Below are positions 6,963 to 15,751 of a DNA stretch of 35,065 bases, piece by piece. The notes beneath the pieces are model-generated. The model ran no database searches and was not told the origin of the DNA. It saw only the letters and a list, made by a program, of their open reading frames with translations. How positions within the stretch are numbered: position 1 is the first letter of the stretch; the number at the start of each line of letters is the position of its first letter. A program made the position numbers and the translations under genes. This stretch comes from a virus. The stretch lies in the IMG/VR virus record IMGVR_UViG_3300025087_000219, positions 1 through 35,065 of that record; one strand, given 5' to 3'.

Positions 6963-8291
6963 TTAAATCCCGTATTTTGTCGCCAAATAATTATAAATTG
7001 CTGTTTCATCCCCTGAGATGTCTGCAATTTTTCTCAGGATTATTTCCTTAACTTGTATATTTGCAAATGCAGAGGCATTAAACCTTGCTCCCAAAATAAA
7101 ACCAGCCATATTTGATGCCCCAGTGAACGTCTGTAAGGGGCCAGTACCAATCTGCATATGTCCTCCCGCTCCATTGAATAAAATACGTAATACTCCATAA
7201 TTATTTAAAGTCCAGACGAAAGTTTTAACAGTACCGCCACAATACTCACTTATTTTATTAGCTATATTAAATTGGTATATTTCACCTCGATCCAATGCTC
7301 CGCCATCAAAAAATATATCATTTAGCGTCCAAGTAAGTTGTTTCATAACAATAAAAATCTCACAAGGCTGATTCCAAGTGAAATTAACAGCTCTTAAGTA
7401 ATTATCTACCCCATCAAATAAAATCCCGTCAACATCTACCCATTTAGGCTGATTGGTTCCGGTTGCCTGAATAAGATCATGACCACTGCCTAATTTATCA
7501 TTCCATCTGCTTACAAAATCAGAACCGTCTTTCGTTATTGTTGTGAGATCATCTGACAAATACCACCCTACTGTGTTACCATCTTCTAAAATAGCGGGGT
7601 AACCTCCCTCAGTAGTAATACTTTCAGTAGCAGTATAACCTGAATAGAACGTATCTTTTATTGCCCTGACTTTCACATAATAAATCTGACTTGAATCCAG
7701 TCCGGTAAATATTTTAAACTCTGTTCCGGCTGCTAAGGTTTCGGGTATCCATGTGACCTGATCCTCTGAATACTCAATAACTATTCCGGTCTCATCCGTA
7801 CTTCCATTAATCCAATCTGCCCGGAATCCGTCTGCTGTAGCTGCTGAAAGTAAGAGGTCTGAACAAGAACCGTTCGGGAAGATGCTGTTATCCACATTTG
7901 AACTAAAGGCGATAACTTCATTGCCTGCTAAGTCTTGTAAGGGATTGCTTCCGGGAACGTAAGCGATTTGATCAGTATCTGAATAAAGTATCTCAGATGT
8001 AAAAGTCAAAGTAACAACCGCTCCTGTTACATCCACCCCGGTTACACTTTGAGCGTAAACGAAATCAACAAAGTCAGGAACAGAAGCCTCGTTAAGAGCC
8101 TTATCAAAAGTCAAAGCAAGCGTAAAGTTATCAGTAAGAATAGCAGAAACTAAAACAGGCGGCGTAATCTCTGCCTGTGTTAAAACAAACTTCCACGTGT
8201 TGGCAGGAGTGACCACGAAAGTCACCTTACCTAAGATCGTAACAACAAACTTCCACGTATTCGAAACTGCTATTTTAAGACTGTTATCCAT
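6963..8291 (-). CDS. Multidomain tail fibre / receptor-binding protein (Ig-like, FnIII, LamG-like)
   Basis: A 442-residue protein. A short repeated N-terminal strand (NTWKFVVT / NTWKFVLT, residues 12-35) is followed by a SwmB-like bacterial Ig domain (about 48-135, VSAILTDNFTLALTFDKAL). Next comes a fibronectin type III domain (about 143-228, with YYVKVRAI) and a C-terminal concanavalin/LamG-like jelly roll (about 230-442, containing GVDNYLRA and GARFNASAF). Such modules bind glycans or surface proteins, so this is a good candidate for host recognition. It lies between the tape measure gene and the protease and overlaps the 116-residue gene by eight bases. Confidence 0.75.
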   Translation of the reverse strand: MDNSLKIAVSNTWKFVVTILGKVTFVVTPANTWKFVLTQAEITPPVLVSAILTDNFTLALTFDKALNEASVPDFVDFVYAQSVTGVDVTGAVVTLTFTSEILYSDTDQIAYVPGSNPLQDLAGNEVIAFSSNVDNSIFPNGSCSDLLLSAATADGFRADWINGSTDETGIVIEYSEDQVTWIPETLAAGTEFKIFTGLDSSQIYYVKVRAIKDTFYSGYTATESITTEGGYPAILEDGNTVGWYLSDDLTTITKDGSDFVSRWNDKLGSGHDLIQATGTNQPKWVDVDGILFDGVDNYLRAVNFTWNQPCEIFIVMKQLTWTLNDIFFDGGALDRGEIYQFNIANKISEYCGGTVKTFVWTLNNYGVLRILFNGAGGHMQIGTGPLQTFTGASNMAGFILGARFNASAFANIQVKEIILRKIADISGDETAIYNYLATKYGI

Positions 8292-8634
8292 TAGTCACGT
8301 CTTGAAGCACAACCAAGTCACCCCGGTAAATCGTGTATGAATCCTCAATTATATCGCAATCCCATACATATGTATCCGCTGCGATGTCCGCAATAAAGTC
8401 GAAAGTGATCTCGTTACTACTCACCCCTCCGATAATCATTTCAGTTCCACTGTTCAAAGTTTTTACAGACACAGCACTGTCCTGTCCTTTTTTCTTAATC
8501 TCACATTTAAGGGTTTTCCCGGCAAGGCTGTAAGCTGCCCCCGTGTCATTGCGGGTAACAACGAATTTATAATCAAATTTCGAGTTTCGTAAAATTTTTG
8601 CATCCAATATGGCTGCCCTGCTTAAGTCTTCCAT
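8284..8634 (-). CDS. Small beta-rich baseplate/fibre-associated protein (BppU N-terminal-like)
   Basis: A 116-residue protein predicted as a beta sandwich: FDYKFVVTRNDTGAAYSL, then LKCEIKKKGQDSAV, then a final YTIYRGDLVVLQDV strand. This resembles the small N-terminal domain of upper baseplate proteins and stand-alone fibre-anchoring proteins, which set the limits of allowed ligand properties in the tail tip. It sits immediately before the LamG-type fibre gene and overlaps it by eight bases, so it probably connects that fibre to the tail. The family match is from pattern only. Confidence 0.55.
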   Translation of the reverse strand: MEDLSRAAILDAKILRNSKFDYKFVVTRNDTGAAYSLAGKTLKCEIKKKGQDSAVSVKTLNSGTEMIIGGVSSNEITFDFIADIAADTYVWDCDIIEDSYTIYRGDLVVLQDVTNG

Positions 8635-8645
8635 TGTATCGTTTT

Positions 8646-8843
8646 TTAAGATATAAAATCGTTAAATATTGTCCGTTCACTTACTGCGAAAATGTTCTTT
8701 AAAGCCTCCACCACATCCTGAGTGTTTTTACAATTCTCAAGTCCTAAAGCAAGATCCCTAAGTTCACAGGCTGCCTTCTTCTGATCCATCAGTGCCAGTT
8801 TGCAAAATTTCTGCCTTATCTTCAGGTACTGATCCCGCTTCAT
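8646..8843 (-). CDS. Small helical protein after the tape measure gene
   Basis: A 65-residue, lysine-rich, all-helical protein (MKRDQYLKIRQKFCKLALMDQ at the start) with three Cys and no membrane segment. The ATG overlaps the tape measure stop by four bases, so it is translated with the tail genes. No family was recognised. The size would suit a small assembly factor or regulator. Eleven bases separate it from the next gene. Confidence 0.6.
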   Translation of the reverse strand: MKRDQYLKIRQKFCKLALMDQKKAACELRDLALGLENCKNTQDVVEALKNIFAVSERTIFNDFIS

Positions 8844-11158
8844 AACACCCCCACATTTTTAGTGTTATTATAATCCGTCATTCCTGTAACGATGTCCCCA
8901 ACTTTCACCACTATCGGGGTGCGCCTGAATTCCGCTGCGACCTCTGATTGTAGATTCTGCGTGCTTACTTCGCCCCCTTCTGCCAAGTGTGCTGCCGGGC
9001 GACCCGTCCAACTTCTACCGCCAAACTGTTCATTGATTGCAGATAATGCTGCGATCTCTGCCGTTGCGTCTTTTTTCATCACGAACATAGCCTCCCCTCG
9101 TTCAGCTTCAAACCGTGAACCGTCACTGCCTATGAAGTGAGTACCACCTTGCGAGTGTGGAAGTCCTCCGATAATTGCCCCGCCTTCCGCTAAACTCGGC
9201 TCAAATCTTTTCGCAGCTATTGCAGTAGTCCCCGCGGCTCCTAATATCCCGATTGCAATTCCAAGGGGTGTGACAATTCCGGCTTTTAGGACTGCTAAAA
9301 TGGTTGCGATAGAGCTATCAACTATTGCCTTTATTTTATCCTGAGTAAACTGTTTTTTCTTGAGTTCCAGTTCTTTTCTCGCGTAACGTCTGTTGATCGC
9401 ATCCTGCATGGCTTTATTACCTTCATAGAGATCAAGCTCTTTCTGCTTGTTTGCCTCCAGGTTGTTGAAAGCTTTCTGTTGTCCTGCAATTATAAGATTA
9501 GTAAGCCCTGATGCCGCCTGACCGATAGCAATAAAACCCTCCTTAGTCCCCTCAACTTCATCCCAATTAATTGTTGCAATCTTTGCAAAGGCATCCTGCA
9601 TAATCGTTATTCTCGCATCTGCCATGTCTTGCGTCGCATCGATTATTCTCTGCATATCTGACAGGGCTTGATCTAAATCTTCTTGTCGTAAATCACGTAG
9701 AAATTTATTTCTTTCAATAATTCCTTCAGCTCTTTTTATGTCCTGTTCTTCAGAAGTTTTCATACCATCCTCGAAATTATCGAACATCATATCATCTAAG
9801 TTGATAACCTCCTCCACAGCTTCCAGGTTCAAAATAGATATTTGACTTTCAATCCTTCGCCTTTCTTCCAGTCCTTCGGCTTTCTTAGAAATCAGATTTG
9901 CCTCTGCCTCTGCCACAGCATCTAAAAATTCTTTTTCTTCACCGTTAATTTTCAGATTCAATTTAGCGGCTTCAAGCCTCATTGTTGCAAGTGCTTCTTC
10001 ACGTGTAACCAAATCAATGATTTCCTTTTTAGCTGCCTCAAGTAAAACTAATCTTTGAGCCTCTGAATTCAAATCCTTTCTTTTTGATTGCAGAATTTTT
10101 TCAGCTACTGAAACACGGGTTTTTTCACGGTCAACAATCATTGCCCTCTCTCTCTTATCAATAGCAGCCTGAATGTCCGATAACTTTATCGACATTGCAA
10201 TATTTTTCTTAGTGTCCTCAACTATCCCTTTCAATGCACCATTCACACTTTCAACAGCATTTTTCATCTTATCAAAACTATCCGTAACCCCGGTAACGGC
10301 CTGAACGCCCCCTTCGGCAAGTTCTTTGAACCCCTCTTTGAAGTCACCTTTTAATATTTTCACTATCGCTTTCCCCATTACTCCGAAAGCCTCAAAGCGA
10401 TTAATCAGATTTTCTTTTATCAGGTTACCGAGCTTCTCGATGCTTTCACGTGGTTTACTAACCACATCGAATATTATCTCGCCAACTTTCTCTACCACGT
10501 TCATAAGGGCTTCCCAAATTCCTTTAGCGATGTTGGTTACTTTATTCAGTCGGTTTTGACCCTCCTCAGAACCTTTGAAATACTTCATTAACGCACCTAA
10601 TGCCAAGCCGATTGCAGCGATAACCATTCCGATAGGAGTAGCAATGAAAGCTAATGACGCCTTAGTCATACCTACAATCCCGTTAATCACTCCACCGATA
10701 GGGCCGGGAATATTCTTTAGAGCATCGCCATAACCACCGATGCCAATCTTTTGCTTTGTCAGTCCGTCAACATTTTCTTTGATAATTGCATTATGCTGAT
10801 CGAGTGTTTTGTTAATTTCATTAACCCGCTTTCGCCCTTCGGCGGTGTTCAGATTAAGTTTATTTCTTTCGTCTGTCAATGTTTTCACAGCAGCCCGAAG
10901 TTCATTCAGGCTCCCCTTTTCTGCGCTCATTGACTGAATAGTAGTTTTTCTTTCAGCATTCGCCTTCCCCGTTATAACCTGACTTTCCGTAAGTTTCTTA
11001 TTATACTCCTCCCAACTGATAACCCCCGCTTTCAAGTTCTCTTTCAGTGCAACCTGTTTCGTTTTCTGAACCTCAACAACGTCATTGAGCTTGACAACGT
11101 TCTGAATCGCCGCGTCAACATCATACTGGATTTCTACTATGACCACCTTATCTGCCAT
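8840..11158 (-). CDS. Tape measure protein
   Basis: A 772-residue protein with long coiled coils (about 20-130 and 330-520), a glycine-rich hydrophobic stretch near residues 150-195 (GPIGGVINGIVGMTKA, then IATPIGMVIAAIGLALG) and a second hydrophobic hairpin near 615-645. The C-terminus is glycine-rich with SLAEGGAIIGGLPHSQGG. This is the standard layout of siphovirus tape measures, which set tail length and help DNA cross the host envelope. At the usual 0.15 nm per residue the tail would be about 115 nm. The gene overlaps the upstream distal tail gene by 11 bases. Confidence 0.92.
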   Translation of the reverse strand: MADKVVIVEIQYDVDAAIQNVVKLNDVVEVQKTKQVALKENLKAGVISWEEYNKKLTESQVITGKANAERKTTIQSMSAEKGSLNELRAAVKTLTDERNKLNLNTAEGRKRVNEINKTLDQHNAIIKENVDGLTKQKIGIGGYGDALKNIPGPIGGVINGIVGMTKASLAFIATPIGMVIAAIGLALGALMKYFKGSEEGQNRLNKVTNIAKGIWEALMNVVEKVGEIIFDVVSKPRESIEKLGNLIKENLINRFEAFGVMGKAIVKILKGDFKEGFKELAEGGVQAVTGVTDSFDKMKNAVESVNGALKGIVEDTKKNIAMSIKLSDIQAAIDKRERAMIVDREKTRVSVAEKILQSKRKDLNSEAQRLVLLEAAKKEIIDLVTREEALATMRLEAAKLNLKINGEEKEFLDAVAEAEANLISKKAEGLEERRRIESQISILNLEAVEEVINLDDMMFDNFEDGMKTSEEQDIKRAEGIIERNKFLRDLRQEDLDQALSDMQRIIDATQDMADARITIMQDAFAKIATINWDEVEGTKEGFIAIGQAASGLTNLIIAGQQKAFNNLEANKQKELDLYEGNKAMQDAINRRYARKELELKKKQFTQDKIKAIVDSSIATILAVLKAGIVTPLGIAIGILGAAGTTAIAAKRFEPSLAEGGAIIGGLPHSQGGTHFIGSDGSRFEAERGEAMFVMKKDATAEIAALSAINEQFGGRSWTGRPAAHLAEGGEVSTQNLQSEVAAEFRRTPIVVKVGDIVTGMTDYNNTKNVGVL

Positions 11159-12899
11159 AACTCAAAAGTTTTACGTTTGTCTTCCTGCCAGGAATGAAGT
11201 TTGAAATCTCAAGTACCAGGAATGAAGTTTTAAAGTAATCTACAAATATCAACTGATCCTCAGACCAGCTCAAGACGTCCAGCTTACTCAAATTGAACTC
11301 TGATTTCAACGCTCGCACACGATACAGGCAGTTAAACCAGTTAGCGTAGTAACTCGAAGCCAATTCACCCCAGCTTAACCCCCCGAATTTAAGAGCGGAA
11401 CCGGACACGGCAAACAACCTGATGTTAATAACTTGCTCCGGTTTGCGGGTTGTATCAGAATAAACAGGTACATGAGCGCAAATCCCGGCGGTGAAAGTCA
11501 CGTCGTTACTTGCTCCGAATTTTAAAACAAGGTAGTCGCCTTCATCTTGCAGACTTTCATTGTCAGTAGCGAATGAACTCCATCCCAGCTCAGGATTAAC
11601 AGTCAGATCATTCGTGTATTTTAGCCAGTTCTTTTTTGCCAATCCGGGAAAAGAACTTGTGATCTGCTCTGAACCTTGCACGAATTTATCAGACCAGTCC
11701 ACAGCGTTCATCTTGTTAAGACCTGCCAGGTTTCCAAATTCGAAAGTCTTCGCATACGCCCCGATAACCTGGAACTGATTTCCGGTAACGCAAAACAGCC
11801 TGAATAAATCTAAGTAAGTGAGTTCTGAGGGCAGGTTATCGAATGCTTTTATTTTGTATCCGAGAAACGGATTCCCTGAAAGGTCTCCATCCTTATCTGA
11901 AATCAGGGTATAGAGCAGTGCGTCAATAGTCACTTCCCCCGTGCCTATCAAACTTAAAGTGACGGTCATCCCTGCTGCGCTGTAAAACTCCGCTGTTGAA
12001 AAATCCACATCCTGAGTGCCAATAGCCAGGGGGAAGCGGCTTTCTGAAATGTTGGTTGCCGTCACATCATCGGTTGCAGTTATAGCCAGCACCACGGCAG
12101 CGTCACTTGTTACACTCCCCCGGAGCCGGAATTTCGTTTTTACAGCAGCTATCCCGATGCTGCCTGAAACAACCGTCAAGTCAGCGTGTGCAAAGTCATT
12201 CGTGTCAAGGCCCGTTATTGCCAGTGTGCCAACCGGGTTAAAAGTATCTGCGAAGGTTTTCTGGTATGAAGTGAAGAAGAACTGCTGATGCCACCCGGAG
12301 AACGCAAGGTCAAGAGCGGAGGGAGTGTAAGTGTAACCCTGAGCGACTACTGCCCTACTTAGTAACCCGTTGGCATAGAAAGAAGGGCGTGAATACTTGC
12401 ATCGGGCATCCCCCGTTGTCTGATCTGTATTTATTTTAAGTGCGTTTTCATGCAAACAAACTTTATTCCATATCCAACAGGTAGTAATATCTGCGGTATC
12501 GAGTGCGTCAATGGCGGCTGTGGTTAAGATCGTGTCTTTGTCATCCCAGCTCAGAACGGATAGTTTCACATCCAATGCCTTAAACAAGTCAGCACTCGAA
12601 TCTTGAACTTGCAGGGAAAAGCCGGAGCGGGAGGACCCCTCGACAAACCCATTGCCCTGAAAATATTTAAACACGTCTTCAACTGTGACGGCAAACAACT
12701 TATCCAGGCTCCGGGAGTCGCTACCTACACTTGCAGGGCTTTCCAGTATCCGGATATTCTCAGAAGTTGCAGGAACCTGAAACTTATTTGTTATGTCAAG
12801 AAATCTGGCAGTCGGGTTGTTAACGTCAATATTTTTACGGGTTATAGCCGGGAGGCTGTTACCAAGTTCTATTGTCTGTCCGTTTACTTTTACTTCCAT
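11148..12899 (-). CDS. Large tail protein after the fibres, probable distal tail / baseplate hub
   Basis: A 583-residue protein with an N-terminus typical of Bacteroidota phage tail proteins (MEVKVNGQTIELGNSLPAITRK, then ITNKFQVPATSENIRIL at about 36-50), a beta-rich middle and a C-terminal beta domain ending ISNFIPGRKTNVKLLSYGR. Size and adjacency to the tape measure gene fit a distal tail or hub protein at the tail tip. Near its 3' end the same 13-base stretch (ACTTCATTCCTGG) occurs twice 30 bases apart, coding for F-(I/L)-(P/V)-type turns. The exact role is not certain. Confidence 0.6.
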   Translation of the reverse strand: MEVKVNGQTIELGNSLPAITRKNIDVNNPTARFLDITNKFQVPATSENIRILESPASVGSDSRSLDKLFAVTVEDVFKYFQGNGFVEGSSRSGFSLQVQDSSADLFKALDVKLSVLSWDDKDTILTTAAIDALDTADITTCWIWNKVCLHENALKINTDQTTGDARCKYSRPSFYANGLLSRAVVAQGYTYTPSALDLAFSGWHQQFFFTSYQKTFADTFNPVGTLAITGLDTNDFAHADLTVVSGSIGIAAVKTKFRLRGSVTSDAAVVLAITATDDVTATNISESRFPLAIGTQDVDFSTAEFYSAAGMTVTLSLIGTGEVTIDALLYTLISDKDGDLSGNPFLGYKIKAFDNLPSELTYLDLFRLFCVTGNQFQVIGAYAKTFEFGNLAGLNKMNAVDWSDKFVQGSEQITSSFPGLAKKNWLKYTNDLTVNPELGWSSFATDNESLQDEGDYLVLKFGASNDVTFTAGICAHVPVYSDTTRKPEQVINIRLFAVSGSALKFGGLSWGELASSYYANWFNCLYRVRALKSEFNLSKLDVLSWSEDQLIFVDYFKTSFLVLEISNFIPGRKTNVKLLSYGR

Positions 12900-13309
12900 G
12901 TTTTAATATCCGTCAAAACCAAACTCAAAGTTACTGAGTACCTCCCGTCCATTAACCTGTATTTGAATCCGCCAGGTTCAGGAGCGTACCTTTCAACCGT
13001 GCCCGCCTTGAGTAACCGGGTGACGTAACGATTTTCCATAATCTGCCCGACAATAACCAAATCTGATTTGCTCAAATCGTCTGCTGTGAGTGTTATTCCT
13101 TGTCCTACCCTGCTCACTAAGCTCTGAATCCTTGCAGAATCCTCCGTGTTGATCTGTTCCGAATCTACCCTGGTAGCCAGTTCGGCATCGTAAAACATAT
13201 ACAGGTATTCTGAGCCGTCACGACCCATCCAACGGATGAGGTATTCGTAAGTTTCATAAGCGGAGTCCGTTATGCTTTTTGGTCGGATTAACTCGAAAAT
13301 TTTGCTCAT
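12890..13309 (-). CDS. Unknown tail-region protein, 139 residues
   Basis: A soluble mixed alpha/beta protein containing TYEYLIRWMGRDGSEYLYMFYDAE (split here: TYEYLIRWMG then RDGSEYLYMFY) and ending ITLSLVL-type strands. It overlaps both neighbours (10 and 4 bases), and is therefore translationally coupled to the fibre and the large tail protein. The aromatic N-terminal pattern resembles small baseplate wedge or fibre-attachment proteins, but no motif is diagnostic. No signal peptide or membrane helix is visible. Confidence 0.6.
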   Translation of the reverse strand: MSKIFELIRPKSITDSAYETYEYLIRWMGRDGSEYLYMFYDAELATRVDSEQINTEDSARIQSLVSRVGQGITLTADDLSKSDLVIVGQIMENRYVTRLLKAGTVERYAPEPGGFKYRLMDGRYSVTLSLVLTDIKTWK

Positions 13310-14187
13310 GATAAAGCATATCTTATAACTATCATCCCTGTCGCAGCATTGAAAGAAGCTGAATCAAAACGACCTCCTGTTGTCCGATATAAACTAACAT
13401 TTACTGAATCAATAATTATCATCCCGCCAAGCTCTCCGCCTATTCCTACCCCCTCAAGAGAATATAAGGCACTACCTGAATTATTCAATATCACCGCTTT
13501 TACATCTGCAATGTTATCCCATAACCCTGCCGCCAGCCCATGAGCCACCGCCTTCGTGTCAGTCGTATCCATATTCCACCCGGTAAAAGTCAGTATCTTT
13601 GTTATCAACCCCCCGTCCTTCGCCTGAAGATTTGCCGGGGTTATGAAGTGAGTAGTATCCGTTCCCGTGAGCGTCTCAGCATCCGTCGCAGCTTTAAACG
13701 CAAGTGAAGCAGGTGTTAATATCTTTGCATTCTCAACCGCTGCCAACACTTCTGCTTCAGACGCAACCGTGATAGTATTATAAATAGCACGAACAAACGG
13801 ATAAGCAATTTGTTTTTTCCATACTTCAAAAAGGATAGTCGATGCGGCTGTAAGATTACTCGTCAGAGGAGTCACATCTGTTGCTGATGAGAAAGTAATC
13901 GTTTGTCCTGCTGTTTTCGTGACATATAAATACTTATGTTCACCATCCGAAAGACCTGTTAAAGTTATTAACAATGACCCCCCCGTGCGGGTAAGGTTTA
14001 TCCTGTCCTTTCCCGTGAAGTCGCAAGTGATAGCACTTACCGAGCTACTCTGCGTACCGACGACATCTTCTCTAAAGACGAGATTGTCCGCAAGTTCGGT
14101 GTTTAACATCGCTGTTAAGTCAGCATTACTGACCGTCGGAACGTTCTGCGCTACTATGTTTGTCTTTACTGTTGTCCTGTTGCTCAT
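13306..14187 (-). CDS. Tail fibre protein
   Basis: A 293-residue Ser/Thr/Ala-rich protein. The N-terminal helix (residues 1-35) is followed by short beta repeats and a stretch ILTPASLAFKAATDAETLTG ... HFITPANLQAK (about 153-190), a pattern typical of phage fibre shafts (T-P-x-x-L repeats). The C-terminal domain has GLAAGLWDNIADVKAV and a final RYALS strand. It should form a trimeric fibre in the tail tip. It starts five bases after the stop of the preceding virion gene. Confidence 0.7.
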   Translation of the reverse strand: MSNRTTVKTNIVAQNVPTVSNADLTAMLNTELADNLVFREDVVGTQSSSVSAITCDFTGKDRINLTRTGGSLLITLTGLSDGEHKYLYVTKTAGQTITFSSATDVTPLTSNLTAASTILFEVWKKQIAYPFVRAIYNTITVASEAEVLAAVENAKILTPASLAFKAATDAETLTGTDTTHFITPANLQAKDGGLITKILTFTGWNMDTTDTKAVAHGLAAGLWDNIADVKAVILNNSGSALYSLEGVGIGGELGGMIIIDSVNVSLYRTTGGRFDSASFNAATGMIVIRYALS

Positions 14188-14191
14188 TTGT

Positions 14192-15121
14192 TTAAGATAT
14201 TAAGAAGTCCGGGGTTGCAAAATCCGGGGTTGCAAAGTCATAAACTGCATTTATATATAAAGAAAAATCAATATAAACCGTCGAATCTGCTACACTTGCA
14301 GCCGACGGCCACTGCCAAATAAAGTACCCGTTTACATCTGTTTCGATAATTCCCAGCGTGCTATCCGTGATAACCTCCCTGTTGTTATTCAGTTCATTAT
14401 ACGCGAGCTCTGACTCACTTCCAGGTGCGCCTGCTTTGATAGCGGCGCAAATTGCACCTGGGTAACTCAAATAGAGTTTAGGGATGTCGAATTGATTCAA
14501 CACCGTACTTTCTGAAGGTGCGTCGATAGCATACAGCATAATGAAAAGCTTGCCATCAACAAGAGTAAAGGCGTTTGAACTTCCTGAATAAACCTCCCTG
14601 TATTGGATTTCAAACTCGGTAGTGCTTTCCGACACGTGACTTTCAACAATTACACCCCGTTGGCTGTTGAGTTCATTGCAGATGCTCACGTCTATAATAA
14701 TGTTACCTGCTGAATCGCCGTCGGATTCGAGGGAGAAGGGAAGGATGTTAAGTTCAGGAATTGTCGGGTTCACACATTGAAGCTCAACATAATAATTTTT
14801 TTTGTAATTTAAATACCCCACTCCTCCGCTTTCGATATACGGAGTGTCAACTGTTATCTCACCGGCTGCTACTGTCAGCACTTTGAACAAACCGTCATAG
14901 GTCATATTAGTTGCGGGAGAATAGAGATAAATAACGTCACCTGGTAGGACGACCCCGGATAAGTCTCCGGCGTGAGTAATCTTTGCTTTGTCACCAACTC
15001 CTGCCACAACCGTAGCTACTGCCAGGTCTTCACGCTTGAAAACAACCTCGCACTTCTGGAACCCTGCGAAAAATTTCGAGGTTCCTGAACCGACTGGATT
15101 GGTTGTAAGTGTTAAAGCCAT
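14192..15121 (-). CDS. Tail / baseplate protein with a duplicated C-terminal pentapeptide
   Basis: A 309-residue beta-rich protein. Residues 1-100 contain a small barrel-like region (ITHAGDLSGVVLPGDVIYL). The C-terminal half has EYIF-type strands, ending in a tandem FATPD-FATPD caused by a 15-base duplication at 14207-14236. No signal peptide is present. Neighbouring fibre and tail completion genes place it in the tail tip. Its ATG overlaps the stop of the 59-residue gene by one base (TAATG). Its family is not recognised. Confidence 0.65.
   Translation of the reverse strand: MALTLTTNPVGSGTSKFFAGFQKCEVVFKREDLAVATVVAGVGDKAKITHAGDLSGVVLPGDVIYLYSPATNMTYDGLFKVLTVAAGEITVDTPYIESGGVGYLNYKKNYYVELQCVNPTIPELNILPFSLESDGDSAGNIIIDVSICNELNSQRGVIVESHVSESTTEFEIQYREVYSGSSNAFTLVDGKLFIMLYAIDAPSESTVLNQFDIPKLYLSYPGAICAAIKAGAPGSESELAYNELNNNREVITDSTLGIIETDVNGYFIWQWPSAASVADSTVYIDFSLYINAVYDFATPDFATPDFLIS
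14207..14236. repeat. 15-base tandem duplication
   Basis: Two 15-base units (14207-14221 and 14222-14236), each containing TCCGGGGTTGCAAA on the plus strand, differ in one base. In the coding strand they give Phe-Ala-Thr-Pro-Asp twice, close to the C-terminus of the 309-residue tail protein. The frame is kept, so this looks like a recent in-frame duplication rather than damage. Confidence 0.9.
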
Positions 15122-15300
15122 TATTTAAATACTATTCTAACATTATCTTTCGTGAACCCTTTATCTCTGTCAATATAATCTATGACAGCATTTTTTTTCA
15201 AGTCATCTATTTTATTAATAAATTCTTGAATCTTTTTGATATAAACAGATCTTAATTTTTCTAATTCTTTGCAATTTTTACATTCAAATTGTTCTTTCAT
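15121..15300 (-). CDS. 59-residue AT-rich protein with partial HNH-like motif (moron-like)
   Basis: The ATG at 15300 opens a frame of 59 codons ending at TAA 15121, which overlaps the next ATG by one base (TAATG); this coupling supports a real gene. The product begins with a CKNC knuckle, has a Lys/Glu/Leu helix, and ends DYIDRDKGFTKDNVRIVF. That ending is close to the D-R-I-D-x-x-K-G-Y-T-x-x-N-V segment of HNH/endonuclease VII-like proteins, but the downstream catalytic and zinc residues are missing. The gene is far richer in A+T than the flanking tail genes and has its own promoter-like sequence just upstream. It is probably a late insertion or nuclease remnant. Confidence 0.6.
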   Translation of the reverse strand: MKEQFECKNCKELEKLRSVYIKKIQEFINKIDDLKKNAVIDYIDRDKGFTKDNVRIVFK

Positions 15301-15322
15301 TTTTTTTTAAGTTAGTTAAATT

Positions 15323-15353
15323 TAAAGATATATTAAATTACTCCCATTTCAAA
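15323..15353 (-). promoter_or_regulatory. Candidate internal promoter before the 59-residue gene
   Basis: On the minus strand TTTG (15353-15350) is followed after 19 bases by TATCTTTA (15330-15323), one base off TAnnTTTG. The -33 box lies inside the end of the upstream gene and the -7 box in the AT-rich gap. A transcript would have a leader of about 16 bases before the ATG at 15300. It is one of only a few such matches I found, and it sits exactly before a foreign-looking gene. Confidence 0.5.
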
Positions 15354-15751
15354 ACCTCCGCTGCTACTTCATCAGGTAGCTCTTTTATTAGATTTTCCAG
15401 CATCTCATCAACTAAGGAGTCAAGTTGAATGCCTTTGCTTTTGTCACGGAAAATACGTGAACCCTTATTTGCAATTCCATAAGCAGCGGCATAAGGATTG
15501 ACGCCCCTATTTTTAGCCCATCCTGATTTATCTAAAATAAAACCTAAACTCTTATAATCTTGCGGATGCGTCCACGGTTTAGAACCCTGATCTAAGTAAT
15601 ACAGGTAGTCATTGCCCATCAGCTTATTGCCTTTCACCTCAAGACTTGCTGAAGCTCCCCCGGTATTGTCAATGCCTTTAGCTGCGAGGGTGTCGCTAAT
15701 CCTTGCCTTAAGCAGGTTTAAATGCCTCGCTGTTAGTTTCTCATAACTCAT
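15338..15751 (-). CDS. Tail completion / HK97 gp10-like protein
   Basis: A 137-residue soluble protein. An N-terminal helix (LTARHLNLLKARISDTLAAKG) is followed by short strands with YLYYLDQGSKPWTHPQ (about 50-65) and a C-terminal helical region with LVDEMLENLIKELPDEVA. Small basic proteins of this design (HK97 gp10 type) join head to tail or complete the tail. It overlaps the upstream 173-residue gene by four bases (ATGA). The assignment is suggested by pattern and place and is not certain. Confidence 0.5.
   Translation of the reverse strand: MSYEKLTARHLNLLKARISDTLAAKGIDNTGGASASLEVKGNKLMGNDYLYYLDQGSKPWTHPQDYKSLGFILDKSGWAKNRGVNPYAAAYGIANKGSRIFRDKSKGIQLDSLVDEMLENLIKELPDEVAAEVLKWE

Noticed and set aside
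6845-7027. A 60-residue minus-strand frame
   Set aside because: It bridges the end of the fibre gene and the start of the protease gene in a third frame, has a non-protein-like composition, and conflicts with both genes.
11148-11240. Repeat of ACTTCATTCCTGG 30 bases apart
   Set aside because: It is inside the coding sequence of the large tail protein and encodes ordinary beta-strand residues; no separate role is suggested.
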